DNA of 64,000 bases from Bradyrhizobium ottawaense (GTDB lineage: Bacteria; Pseudomonadota; Alphaproteobacteria; Rhizobiales; Xanthobacteraceae): contig NZ_LT629693.1 of NCBI RefSeq assembly GCF_900099825.1, positions 3,111,001-3,175,000 on the forward strand. Reading direction: 5' to 3'. The stretch's first letter is position 1; every line of letters begins with the position of its first letter. A model generated the notes under the pieces. It ran no database searches and was not told the origin of the DNA. It saw only the letters and a list, made by a program, of their open reading frames with translations. A program made the translations under genes and the position numbers. Positions 25,885 through 35,900 of the stretch are shown here, one piece after another.

Positions 25885-28101
25885 CTACGCCGCCGCCTGC
25901 TTCTTCGGCGGGAAGCGGCCGTAGAAGGTTTCGCCCTTGGCGGCCATCTCGACCAGCAGTTTCGGCGGCGTGAAGCGCGAACCGTATTTGGCCTCGAGCT
26001 TGTGGCAGAGTTCGACGAACTTCTTCGTGCCCATGAAGTCGATATAGGACAGCGTGCCGCCGGTGAACGGTGCAAAGCCGAAACCGAGGATCGAGCCGAC
26101 ATCGGCCTCGCGCATGTCGGTGATGACGTGATCCTCCACCGTGCGCGCGGCTTCCACCGCCTGGCTCACCAGGAAGCGCTGCTTCAGCTCCTCGAAATCG
26201 AGCGTATCGGGATCGAGGTGGGTCTTCTGCAGCGCGCCGAGACCCGGCCACAGGCTCTTCTGACCCTTGCCCTTCTCGGGATAATCGTAAAAGCCCTTGC
26301 CGTTCTTGCGGCCGAGGCGGTTCTGCTTCTCCACCAGCTCCACCATCAGCTTCTTCTGATCGGGATTGATGGCGTTGGGGCCGAGATCGGCCTCGGTCGC
26401 CTTGATGACCTTGAGGCCGAGATCGAGCGCGACCTCATCCGACAGCGACAACGGGCCGACCGGCATGCCCGCCATCTTGGCGACGTTCTCGATCATCGCC
26501 GGCGGCACGCCTTCGAGGAACATCTCGTTGCCCTCGGCGATGTAACGTCCGACGCAGCGATTGGCATAGAAGCCTCTGCTGTCGTTGACCACGATCGGCG
26601 TCTTGCCGATCGCGCGGGTATAATCGAGCGCGGTTGCCAGCGCCGCATCGCCGGTGTTCTTGCCGAGGATGATCTCGACCAGCATCATCTTCTCGACCGG
26701 CGAGAAGAAATGGATGCCGACGAACCGGCCCTGGTCCTTGAAGGATTCGGCCAGCGAGGTGATCGGCAGTGTCGAAGTGTTGGAGGCGAAGATCACGCCC
26801 GGCTTCAGATATTCCTGCGCCTTGGTGAAGGTATCCGCCTTCACCTTGCGATCTTCGAACACGGCCTCGATGACGAGGTCGCAATCCCTGAGCGCTTCAT
26901 AGTCGGCGGTCGCCGTGATGCGGGACATGATGGCGTCGGCTTCGGTCTGCTTGGCACGACCCTTGGCGACGAGACCGTCGATCACGCTCTTGGCGTGGGC
27001 CTTGCCCTTGTCGGCGCTCTCCTGGTCGCGGTCGATCAGCACCACGTCGATGCCGGCGCGTGCCGAGACGTAGCCGACACTGGCGCCCATGAAGCCGGCG
27101 CCGATCACGGCGAGCTTCTTCACCTTGGTCGGCGGCACGTTCGGCGGACGCCGCGCGCCCTTGTTCAGTTCCTGCATCGACAGGAACAAGCTGCGGATCA
27201 TGGCGGCGGCTTCGTTGGAGCGCAGCACCTGGGTGAAGTAACGCGACTCGACCCGCAGTGCGGCGTCGATCGGCAACTGCAGGCCTTCATAGACGCAGCT
27301 CATGATGGCGCGCGCCGCCGGATAATTGTCATAGGTCTCGCGGCGGTAGATCGCGTTGCCCGCCGGGAACATCATCATGCCGGCCTTGGAGAACACGGGC
27401 CCGCCCGGCAGCTTGAAACCCTTCTCGTCCCAGGGTGCGATCGCCTTGCCGCCGCCCTTGATCCAGTCCTTGGCGGCCTGGATCATCTCGGCGGGAGGAA
27501 CGATCGCGTGAATCAGGTTCAGCGCCTTGGCTTTCGCCAGATTGATCGCTTCGCCCTTCAACAAAAGCTGCATCGCATCCTGCGGCGAGACGATGCGCGG
27601 CACGCGCTGGGTGCCGCCGGCACCCGGGAACAGGCCGACCTTCACTTCGGGCAGGCCGAGGCGGGTCTTGGGATTATCCGCCGCGACGCGGTAGTGGCAG
27701 GACAGCGTCAGTTCAAAACCGCCGCCGAGCGCCAGCCCATTGATGGCGGCGACCCACGGCTTGCCTGAGGTTTCGATCGAGCGAAACACCTGCGAGAACC
27801 GGCGGCTCTGGTCGAACAGCACCTGATTGGCGGCAACTTCGCCCTTGTCCTTCAGCAGCGCGGCATAGGTCTGGGCCATGCCCTCGAGCATCGAGAGGTC
27901 AGCGCCGGCGCACAGCGCTTCCTTGCCCGAGGTGATGACGACGCCCTTGACGGCGGCGTCTTCGGACGTCTGCTTGATGATCGCCTCGAGTTCGGTGATC
28001 GAAGTCTCATCCAGCACGTTCATTGAACGGCCGGGCGTGTCCCAGGTCACCAGCACGATGCCGTCGGCGTCGGTCTCAGTCTTGAAATTCTTGAAGGCCA
28101 T
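25885..28101 (-). CDS. fadJ: Fatty-acid oxidation multifunctional enzyme (enoyl-CoA hydratase / 3-hydroxyacyl-CoA dehydrogenase)
   Basis: Bifunctional beta-oxidation enzyme (738 residues). The N-terminal crotonase domain (about 10-190) shows GKEALCAGADLSMLE and NGLALGGGFELTLSCHYRVA; the Rossmann domain (from about 325) has AVIGAGFMGASVGYVSARAG, and the C-terminal dehydrogenase domain RFVGIHFFSPVEKMMLVEII with catalytic His. It is the third gene of an operon with the thiolase and acyl-CoA dehydrogenase upstream. The start at 28101 has GAGGGAG eight bases upstream; earlier open codons run into a repeat. Confidence 0.95.
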   Translation of the reverse strand: MAFKNFKTETDADGIVLVTWDTPGRSMNVLDETSITELEAIIKQTSEDAAVKGVVITSGKEALCAGADLSMLEGMAQTYAALLKDKGEVAANQVLFDQSRRFSQVFRSIETSGKPWVAAINGLALGGGFELTLSCHYRVAADNPKTRLGLPEVKVGLFPGAGGTQRVPRIVSPQDAMQLLLKGEAINLAKAKALNLIHAIVPPAEMIQAAKDWIKGGGKAIAPWDEKGFKLPGGPVFSKAGMMMFPAGNAIYRRETYDNYPAARAIMSCVYEGLQLPIDAALRVESRYFTQVLRSNEAAAMIRSLFLSMQELNKGARRPPNVPPTKVKKLAVIGAGFMGASVGYVSARAGIDVVLIDRDQESADKGKAHAKSVIDGLVAKGRAKQTEADAIMSRITATADYEALRDCDLVIEAVFEDRKVKADTFTKAQEYLKPGVIFASNTSTLPITSLAESFKDQGRFVGIHFFSPVEKMMLVEIILGKNTGDAALATALDYTRAIGKTPIVVNDSRGFYANRCVGRYIAEGNEMFLEGVPPAMIENVAKMAGMPVGPLSLSDEVALDLGLKVIKATEADLGPNAINPDQKKLMVELVEKQNRLGRKNGKGFYDYPEKGKGQKSLWPGLGALQKTHLDPDTLDFEELKQRFLVSQAVEAARTVEDHVITDMREADVGSILGFGFAPFTGGTLSYIDFMGTKKFVELCHKLEAKYGSRFTPPKLLVEMAAKGETFYGRFPPKKQAAA

Positions 28102-28152
28102 GTGTTGCTCCCTCGAAGCCGACTGCCCGTTGGCGCGGCGGTTGTCTCTGAT

Positions 28153-28233
28153 CGTAGGGTGGGCAAAGCGAAGCGTGCCCACCGCCGTGAAAATGGTGGG
28201 CACGGCGCAAGCGCGCCCTTTGCCCACCCTACG
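28153..28233. repeat. Palindromic repeat (family E) inside the fatty-acid oxidation operon
   Basis: CGTAGGGTGGGCAAAGCG at the left pairs with CGCCCTTTGCCCACCCTACG at the right, with an inner CCCACCGCC/GGTGGGCAC pair. It ends two bases from the thiolase stop codon and sits between two co-directional genes. Confidence 0.88.
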
Positions 28234-28234
28234 T

Positions 28235-29443
28235 TTAGACCCGCTCGATGATCGTAGCGGTGCCCATGCCGCCGCCGATGCACAGGGTCACCAGCGCGGT
28301 CTGTTTGTTGGTGCGTTCGAGCTCGTCGAGCACGGTGCCGAGGATCATGGCGCCGGTGGCGCCGAGGGGATGGCCGAGCGCGATCGCGCCGCCATTGACG
28401 TTGATCTTGGAAGGATCGATCTCGAACGCCTGCATGTAGCGCAGCACCACCGAGGCAAAGGCCTCGTTGAGCTCGAACAGGTCGATGTCCGACTTCTTCA
28501 TGCCGGAACGCTCGAACAGCTTTTCGGTGACGTCGACCGGGCCGGTCAGCATCATCGCCGGCTCCGAGCCGATATTGGCGAAGGCGCGGATTTTCGCGCG
28601 GGCCTTCAGGCCGTGCCTGGCGCCGGCTTCCTTGCTGCCGAGCAGCACCGCACCGGCGCCGTCGACGATGCCGGAGGAGTTGCCGGCGTGATGCACATAG
28701 TTGATGCGCTCGACTTCGGGATGCGCCTGGATCGCGACAGCATCGAAGCCGCCCATCTGGCCCACCGCCGCGAACGACGCCTGCAACTGGCCGAGCGACT
28801 GCATTGTCGTGGTCGGCCGCATGTGCTCATCCTTGGCCAAAATCGTCAGCCCGTTGATGTCCTTGACCGGCACCACGGAATTCTTGAAGCGGCCCTCGTC
28901 CCAGGCTTTTGCCGCGCGCTGCTGGCTCTGCACGGCATAGGCGTCGACATCGTCGCGCGAAAACCCATATTTGGTCGCGATCAGATCGGCCGAGACGCCC
29001 TGCGGCATGAAATAGGACGGCACCGCCATCGACGGGTCCATCGGCCAGGCGCCGCCGGAGGCGCCGATGCCGACGCGGCTCATCGATTCGGCGCCGCCGC
29101 CGATCACGAGTTCATGCTGGCCGGCCATGATCTGGGCGGCGGCGAAATTGACGGCATCGAGGCCGGAGGCGCAGAAGCGGCTGATCTGGACGCCGGGCAC
29201 GGCCTCGCCGAGGCCGGCCTTCATCGCAGCAAAGCGGGCGATGTCGGAGCCGGCTTCGCCGACCGGATCGACCACGCCGAGGATGACGTCGTCGACGACG
29301 TCTTCGGGAAGGTTGTTGCGTTCCTTGAGCGCCCGCAGCGGCACCGTCGCCAGCGCCAGCGCGGTGACCTCATGGAGCGAGCCATCGGCCTTGCCGCGGC
29401 CGCGCGGGGTGCGAACGTGATCGTAGATATATGCCTCGGGCAT
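28235..29443 (-). CDS. fadA: Acetyl-CoA C-acyltransferase (thiolase)
   Basis: Thiolase of 402 residues that cleaves 3-ketoacyl-CoA with CoA in the last step of beta-oxidation. The nucleophilic cysteine lies in [11 protein letters not shown] (near residue 91); [19 protein letters not shown] and the C-terminal CIGGGMGTA carry the other active-site residues. GGAGGG lies just upstream of the ATG. It is the middle gene of the operon, and its stop codon nearly touches a palindromic repeat. Confidence 0.95.
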   Translation of the reverse strand: MPEAYIYDHVRTPRGRGKADGSLHEVTALALATVPLRALKERNNLPEDVVDDVILGVVDPVGEAGSDIARFAAMKAGLGEAVPGVQISRFCASGLDAVNFAAAQIMAGQHELVIGGGAESMSRVGIGASGGAWPMDPSMAVPSYFMPQGVSADLIATKYGFSRDDVDAYAVQSQQRAAKAWDEGRFKNSVVPVKDINGLTILAKDEHMRPTTTMQSLGQLQASFAAVGQMGGFDAVAIQAHPEVERINYVHHAGNSSGIVDGAGAVLLGSKEAGARHGLKARAKIRAFANIGSEPAMMLTGPVDVTEKLFERSGMKKSDIDLFELNEAFASVVLRYMQAFEIDPSKINVNGGAIALGHPLGATGAMILGTVLDELERTNKQTALVTLCIGGGMGTATIIERV

Positions 29444-29516
29444 GTCGCCCTCCTTATATGAGGATCATAATATATAGGCTGAAGTCGTCGCGGAGTCTCG
29501 TCCGCGGCGAGGAATT

Positions 29517-31307
29517 TCAGAACGCTTCCGCCGCCAGTTCCATCGTGGTCGCCGCGCCGGACTGGATGCGCGCGAGATGGACTGATGTTTCCGGCAACAT
29601 CCGCTCCATGAAGAAGCGGCCGGTCACCAGCTTGGTGCTCAGATAGGGCGTGGCGCCTGTGCCCGCCATCTTGTCCTGCGCCACTTTGGCCATGCGAGCC
29701 CACATGTAGCCAAAGGTGACGAGGCCGAACAATTGCATGTAGTCGGTGGCGGCGGCACCGGCGTTGTCGGGCTTCGCCATCGCATTCTGCATCAGCCACC
29801 CGGTGGCCTGCTGCAGGTGGCCGAGTGCGGCCGACAGCGGCGTCACGAACGGCTTCATGGCGTCGTCGGCGCCGTGCTCCTTGGCGAACGCGGCGACTTC
29901 GCCGAAGAACGCCATCACGGCGCGGCCGCCGTCGCGCGGCAGCTTGCGGCCGACGAGGTCGAGCGCCTGGATGCCGTTGGCGCCTTCATAGAGCATGGCA
30001 ATGCGCGCATCGCGGACGAACTGCTCCATGCCGTGTTCGGCGATGTAACCGTGGCCGCCATACATCTGCTGCGCCAGCACCGCATTGGAGAAGCCGACGT
30101 CGGTCATCACGCCCTTCATGACCGGGGTCATCAGGCCCATGTGGTCGTCGGCCTCCTGGCGATCCTTGGGGTCGGAGGAGCGATGGGCGACGTCGCTCTT
30201 CAGCGCGGTCCACACCACCATGGCGCGCGCCGCCTCGTTGAAGGCGCGGATGGTGAGCAGCACGCGGCGCACGTCGGGATGCACGATGATCGGATCGGCC
30301 GGCTTGTCCGGCGCCTTCGGCCCGGTCAGCGAACGGCCCTGCAGGCGCTCGCGCGCATAGTTCACGGCGTTCTGGTAGGCGACTTCGGATTGCGCGAGGC
30401 CCTGCACGGCGACGCCGAGGCGGGCTTCGTTCATCATCACAAACATGCCCTGCATGCCCTTGTTTTCCTCGCCGATCAGCCAGCCGGTGGCGCTGTCGTA
30501 ATTCATCACGCAGGTGGCGTTGCCGTGGATGCCCATCTTGTGCTCGATCGAGCCGCAGGAGACACCGTTGCGGGCACCGAGCGAGCCGTCGGCATTGACC
30601 AGGATCTTCGGCACCACGAACAGCGACACGCCCTTGATGCCGGCCGGCGCGCCTTCGATGCGCGCCAGCACCAGATGGATGATGTTGTCGGCGAGATCAT
30701 GCTCGCCGGCCGAGATGAAGATCTTGGTGCCCGTAATCTTGTAGCTGCCGTCGGCCTGCTTGACCGCCTTGGTGCGCAACAGGCCGAGATCGGTGCCGCA
30801 TTGCGGCTCGGTCAGGTTCATGGTGCCGGTCCACTCGCCCGCCACCATCTTCGGCACGAACATCTTCTTCTGTTCCGGCCTGCCGTGCACCATCAGCGCC
30901 GCGGTCGCGCCCATGGTCAGGCCGCCATACATCGAAAACGCCATGTTGGCCGCGCTCTGGAATTCGGTGACGACCTGGCTCAGCGTCACCGGCAGTCCCT
31001 GCCCGCCATATTCCGCAGGCGCCGACAGCCCGAGCCAACCGCCTTCGGCGACCTGCTTGAAGGCTTCCTTAAAACCCTTCGGCGTGGTGACGCTGCCGTC
31101 ATCGTGACGGACGCAGCCTTCGAGATCGCCGGTACGATTGAGCGGCTGCAGCACCTCTTCGCTCAACTTGGCCGCCTCGCCGATGATCGCTTCGCGCACG
31201 TCGGCGGAGGCATCGGTAAAACCGGGCAGATTGTCGTAGCGATCGATCTGGAAGACGTCGTTGAGCAGGAAGGTGACGTCTTCCACAGGGGCTTTGTAGG
31301 TCGGCAT
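29517..31307 (-). CDS. Acyl-CoA dehydrogenase
   Basis: Flavoenzyme of 596 residues catalysing the first step of beta-oxidation. It has the long architecture with an N-terminal extension (about 1-40), the central FAD/substrate fold with MNLTEPQCGTDLGLLRTKA and KITGTKIFISAGEHDL, and a C-terminal extension of about 130 residues beyond the catalytic domain; YGGHGYIAEHGMEQFVRDARI marks the catalytic region. This length matches the fadE-like AcdA group paired with fadA/fadJ. GGGAG precedes the start; it is the first gene of the operon. Confidence 0.95.
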   Translation of the reverse strand: MPTYKAPVEDVTFLLNDVFQIDRYDNLPGFTDASADVREAIIGEAAKLSEEVLQPLNRTGDLEGCVRHDDGSVTTPKGFKEAFKQVAEGGWLGLSAPAEYGGQGLPVTLSQVVTEFQSAANMAFSMYGGLTMGATAALMVHGRPEQKKMFVPKMVAGEWTGTMNLTEPQCGTDLGLLRTKAVKQADGSYKITGTKIFISAGEHDLADNIIHLVLARIEGAPAGIKGVSLFVVPKILVNADGSLGARNGVSCGSIEHKMGIHGNATCVMNYDSATGWLIGEENKGMQGMFVMMNEARLGVAVQGLAQSEVAYQNAVNYARERLQGRSLTGPKAPDKPADPIIVHPDVRRVLLTIRAFNEAARAMVVWTALKSDVAHRSSDPKDRQEADDHMGLMTPVMKGVMTDVGFSNAVLAQQMYGGHGYIAEHGMEQFVRDARIAMLYEGANGIQALDLVGRKLPRDGGRAVMAFFGEVAAFAKEHGADDAMKPFVTPLSAALGHLQQATGWLMQNAMAKPDNAGAAATDYMQLFGLVTFGYMWARMAKVAQDKMAGTGATPYLSTKLVTGRFFMERMLPETSVHLARIQSGAATTMELAAEAF

Positions 31308-31457
31308 GGCGTTCTCCCGGCAGGGCAGACTTGAGTGAGTGGAGGTGTGGGATTTGGCGGGCAGCTATCGGTGAAGTCTGGCGTTCCGGAACCGGACCTT
31401 AGCCGGTTCCATTACGCCGAGGCAGCAAATAAAGGCCTTGGGCGATACGACCTGATG

Positions 31458-31859
31458 TCACTGCTTCGCGGTTTCCTTGGCGAGCTGTTCTCCCATCAGG
31501 CGATGCAGCAGATTCATTCCCTTGAGCGGGCGCACCATCACCTTGAAATGAATGATGCGGTCATCGGCGCTGAAGGTGATGATGTCGACGCCGTTGATCT
31601 TGATGCCTTCGATCTCGTTTTCGAATTCGAGCACCGCGCCGGTGTCGCTGCGCCATTCGCCGATATATTTGAAGCCCGGACCGCCCAGCACCTTCTCGGC
31701 GCTCGACAGATATTTGAAGGTGATGTCGCGCCCGCGTTGCGGCGTGTGCACGACCGGGCTTTCGAACACCGCATCGGGGTGCAGCAGCTCCCACAGCGCC
31801 GCGTGGTCGTGGGACTTCATGTAGCCGTACCACTTGTCGAGTGCGGTCATGGTCATCAT
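31458..31859 (-). CDS. NTF2-like (SnoaL-type) domain protein
   Basis: A 133-residue protein with an NTF2 fold: helix ALDKWYGYMKSHDHAALWELL, then HPDAVFESPVVHTPQRGRDITFKYL and beta strands VLEFENEIEGIKINGVDIITFSADDRIIHFKVMVRP. Relatives are often steroid or polyketide isomerase-like, many without proven activity. The start carries three successive ATG codons (31859, 31856, 31850); AGGAGA is one to ten bases upstream of them, so 31856 or 31850 may be the true start. It is divergent from the PadR regulator and is its likely target. Confidence 0.8.
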   Translation of the reverse strand: MMTMTALDKWYGYMKSHDHAALWELLHPDAVFESPVVHTPQRGRDITFKYLSSAEKVLGGPGFKYIGEWRSDTGAVLEFENEIEGIKINGVDIITFSADDRIIHFKVMVRPLKGMNLLHRLMGEQLAKETAKQ

Positions 31860-31903
31860 GTCTCCTGCGCGGGCGATGACGGGCTCCGGGACACAGACCG
31901 GCC

Positions 31904-31948
31904 CATTATGCGCGTTGACGCATATGCAACTTTATGCATAATGTCAAC
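31904..31948. promoter_or_regulatory. Inverted-repeat operator candidate for the PadR regulator
   Basis: CATTATGC (31904-31911) mirrors GCATAATG (31936-31943), and GTTGAC (31914-31919) mirrors GTCAAC (31943-31948). They lie in the gap between the NTF2-like gene and the PadR regulator gene, around the presumed start sites. No footprint data. Confidence 0.55.
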
Positions 31949-31985
31949 GCTGCTCATAGCCGAAAGACCGTCCGGAGATAGTTTC

Positions 31986-32573
31986 TTGGCGCTTGGCGAC
32001 GCGATCCTTGCCTGCCTGACCGAACGTCCGATGACGGGCTATGAGCTCGCCAAGACCTTCGATGCGTCGATCGGCTTCTTCTGGAAGGCCAACCACCAGC
32101 AGATCTACCGCGAACTGACGAAACTTCGCGATCGCGGCCATATCCAGGGCCGTGAGGTGGTGCAGTCCGGCAAGCCCAACAAGCTGGTCTACACCCTGAC
32201 GCCGGAGGGCCGCGCCGCGCTACGGCACTGGGCCGCCCGGCCGAGCGTCCCGGCCTCGATCAAGGACGACCTCCTGGTACGGCTCTATGCGCTCGACAGC
32301 GTCGACCTCGAACCGCTGCGCGCCGACCTGATGGCGCGGCTCGAACACCACCGCGACCGCTGTTCCCGCTACGAACGGATTCTCGGCAAACGCTTCCCCG
32401 ACGGCACCGCATCGCCCGCCGACCTCGGCAAGCTGCTCTCGCTTCGGCTCGGAGTTCGTCACGAGCGCGCCGTGGTGGAATGGTGCGAGGAAGCGCTCGA
32501 CGCGCTGTCGGCCGGCGCGGTCCCGAGCAACGTGGTGCCGATCGGGAACGGCCAGCGCGAAAACAACGGCTAG
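31986..32573 (+). CDS. PadR-family transcriptional regulator
   Basis: A 195-residue PadR regulator: the winged helix starts at once (LALGDAILACLTERPMTGYELAKTF), with QQIYRELTKLRDRGHI as recognition region and wing SGKPNKLVYTLTPEG, followed by a C-terminal dimer domain (about 90-180). I prefer the TTG start at 31986, because GGAGA lies eight bases upstream and the protein then begins as PadR proteins do. An in-frame ATG at 31941 would overlap the inverted-repeat operator and lacks a binding site. The regulated gene is probably the divergent NTF2-like gene. Confidence 0.85.
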   Translation: MALGDAILACLTERPMTGYELAKTFDASIGFFWKANHQQIYRELTKLRDRGHIQGREVVQSGKPNKLVYTLTPEGRAALRHWAARPSVPASIKDDLLVRLYALDSVDLEPLRADLMARLEHHRDRCSRYERILGKRFPDGTASPADLGKLLSLRLGVRHERAVVEWCEEALDALSAGAVPSNVVPIGNGQRENNG

Positions 32574-32590
32574 ATTTGGCGTGTATGCTT

Positions 32591-32720
32591 CCGTGTCCCG
32601 GACGCGGTGCAGCGTGCAACGCTGCTCCGCAGAGCCGGGACCTCCCCCGTCCCGACGACCCCGGATCAGCTGCGCACCACGCCGCAAGTGCGGCGCGCTG
32701 CGCAGCATCCGGGGAACGTC
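32591..32720. repeat. Intergenic repeat
   Basis: A GC-rich unit starting CCGTGTCCCGGACGCGGTGC and ending near GCAGCATCCGGGG, with inverted pairs (CCCGGATCAGCTGCGCA / TGCGCAGCATCCGGG). The remaining bases 32721-32915 hold no gene; a promoter for the PodJ-like protein should be here. Confidence 0.75.
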
Positions 32721-32915
32721 AACCCCACCGTTTTTCCTTAAGCGGGCAACTTTACTGACCGGCCACCCCAATCCTTAACCCGTTCTTTACCGTAACGCGA
32801 AAAAGTCAGGATCTGAGGCAGACGACCTGCGCGGAATTCGATTGTCTCTTGGTGGGGACGCGCGGGGAAGCTGATGGCGCAAGTATAGCGCCGGAGTTCG
32901 GAACCGGACCTGAGC

Positions 32916-35900
32916 ATGAATTCGCGCGTTTCGTGGAGTGTTGACGGCATCGATCCCTCGGTTCGCGAAAGGGCCGAGGCAGCCGCGCGCCGTGCCGGCA
33001 TGTCGCTGAGCGAGTGGCTCAATTCCACTGTCGGCGAACCCGTCGCGGCGCCTTCCCGTGGGTCCTACGATCAAGCCCCGGCGATGCCGAGCCAGGAAAG
33101 CCACGACGTTGCCGACATTCACCAGCGGCTGGATGCCATCACCCGGCAGATCGAACAGATTTCAAAGCCCGCGCCGCGCGGTGAAGCTGTGCGCGCCGAG
33201 CCGACGGTCGCCCGCCAGCTCAACGACGCCATTTCCCGCCTCGACGCGCGGCTATCGCAGATTACGAGCGCAGGCGCTTCCCGCCAGGCCTCGTCCCAAG
33301 TGCCGCCGCCGAACCGTGAGGCCCAGGCCGCCATGGTCGAGCGCGCCGCAGCCCAGGTCTATCGCCCCTCGCCGCCGCTGAGCCCGATCTCGTTCGACGC
33401 CGCCATCGCCGAGATTGCGGCGCGACAGAATGAACTCGACGGTTCGCCACAGCAGTTGCCGCCGCGCAGCGCGCCGCCGATGGCGCCAGCTCAGGCCGCG
33501 GGTCCGGACTTTTCCTCGCTGGAACGTTATCTGCTCAAGATCACGAGCCAGATCGAGTCGCTGCGACCCTCCGATCACATCGAGGCGTCGATCGCGGCGT
33601 TCCGCGGCGAACTCGGCGAAATCCGCCAAGCCATCACCGAAGCGATGCCGCGCCGGGCCATCGATTCGATCGAGAACGAAATCCGCTCGTTGTCACGCCG
33701 TATCGACGACAGCCGCCAGAGCGGCAGCGACGGCCAGATGCTGCTCGGCATCGAGCGCGCGCTTGCCGAAATCCATGGCGTGCTGAGCAAGCTGACGCCG
33801 GCCGAGCAACTCACCGGCTACGATGAGGCGATCCGCAGCCTCGGCACCAAGCTCGACCTGATCCTGCGCTCGAACGACGACCCGTCGACCGTCCATCAGC
33901 TCGAAGACGCGATATCAGCGCTTCGTTCGGTCGTTTCCAACATCGCCTCCAATGATGCGCTGGCGCGGCTTTCCGAAGACGTGCATTCGCTGTCGGCCAA
34001 GGTCGATCAAATCGCCCGCGCCGATGGCCAGGGTGATTCATTCGCTATTCTCGAGCAGCGCATCGCCGCGCTGACCTCGTCGCTGGAAGGCCGCGAACGC
34101 CCCGCGGCCGGCGAACCTTCGGAATTTGTCGAAGGCGCGCTGCGCTCCCTGACCGAACGCCTCGACCGCATGCCGGTCGGCAACGACAATGCGTCGGCGT
34201 TTGCCCATCTCGAACAACGCGTGTCCTATCTGCTGGAACGCCTGGAAGCTTCAACCGACCGTAGTGCCGCGCCCTCCGTCGATCTCGGACGGGTCGAGGA
34301 AGGGCTGCTGGACATTCAGCGCTCGCTCGAACGCCAGCACGCCAATCTGGTCTCGCTCGCCGATACCAGCCGCAGCGGCGGCGTACCGGCGATGGACTCC
34401 GGCATCGTCGACGCCGTCAAGCGCGAATTGTCCGACATCCGCTACAGTCAGTCGGAAACCGACCGCCGCACCCAGGACTCGCTGGAGACGGTTCACAGCA
34501 CGCTCGGCCACGTGGTCGATCGCCTGGCGATGATCGAAGGCGATCTGCGCGCGGTTCGCGCAGCGCCGATTCCCGCCCAGCCGATGGTTTCGCCCGCGCC
34601 GGCGACCGTCACGATGCGCGAGGAAGCCCCGCGCGCGGCAATGCCGTCACCGGCCTCTGCGCCGATGCCCTATACGCAGGCGCTGGCGCCGCAGCCGAAA
34701 CCGGAACTGCCGAATCCCGCGGCCATGCAGGAAACCTTCGCCGCCGCGCCGCGCGAATTCCATGCAGCGCAGCCGTTGGCGCCGCCGATGCCGCCGCGCG
34801 CGATCAGCGAAATCCTCGAGCCGCACGCAGCGTCGCGGGCGGCGATCGCGCCGGAATTGCCGCCTGATCACCCGCTCGAGCCGGGCACCCGGCCGGCCGC
34901 ACGAATGTCTTCGCCGTCGGAGCGGATCGCCGCTTCCGAAAGCGTGATCAACGAGATTGCGGCGGGGCCGAAAGAACCCGTCAGTTCATCGAGCTTCATC
35001 GCCGCCGCGCGCCGCGCCGCGCAGGCTGCCGCCGCTGCCCCCGCCAATGAGAAGGCAGCCAAAGCTGCTGCCAAGGCCGCCGCCAAGGACAAGGGCGGCG
35101 ACCACAAGATCAAGATCGGGGCGAAGATCGCGCAGCCCGGCGACAAAACGCCTTCCAACGTAACCTCCCGGATCCGCTCGCTGCTGGTCGGCGCGAGCGT
35201 GGTCGTGATCGTGCTCGGCACCTTCAAGATGGCGATGACGCTGCTCGACACCGGCAGCGCGCCGCCGATGCCGGGAATCGAAAATTCGACCGAGCCGGCA
35301 GCGCCGCCGCCCGCTCCGGCGGAGAGCAGCGCCAAGCCCGCGATGCCGGCGCCATCAGCGCCCTCGCTGATGTCGCCGACCCCGGCCGACCGGCAATCCA
35401 ACAACATGTCCGCACCGAACACGCTGGACAGCGCGCGCGTCGCGATCCCGCCGCAGGCGCAGCCCTCCCCGGCCCCGGCGCCGTCCGGCGACGTCACCGG
35501 TGCGATCCCCACCGTGCAGGGCTCGTCATCAAGCAAATTCACGATGGTGCAGGTGCCGCCGAGCGAGCGGCTGCCCGACGCCATCGGCGGTCCGGTGCTG
35601 CGCGCCGCCGCCCTGAAGGGCGATCCGGCCGCGGCCTACGAGGTCGGCTTGCGCTTTGCCGAGGGCAAGGGCATTGCCGCGAACCTCGACGAGGCCGCCA
35701 AATGGTACGACCGCGCGGCGCAGGCCGGCGTGGTGCCCGCGATCTTCCGGCTCGGCACCTTCTACGAGAAGGGCCTGAGCGTGAAAAAGGACGTCGATAT
35801 CGCGCGACGTTATTATTTGCAGGCGGCCGAACGCGGCAACGCCAAGGCGATGCATAACCTCGCGGTGCTGGACGCCGATGGCGGCGGCATGGGCGCCAAC

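Noticed and set aside
31941..31985. ATG at 31941 as PadR start
   Set aside because: It lacks a ribosome binding site and overlaps the operator-like repeat; TTG at 31986 fits the family start better.
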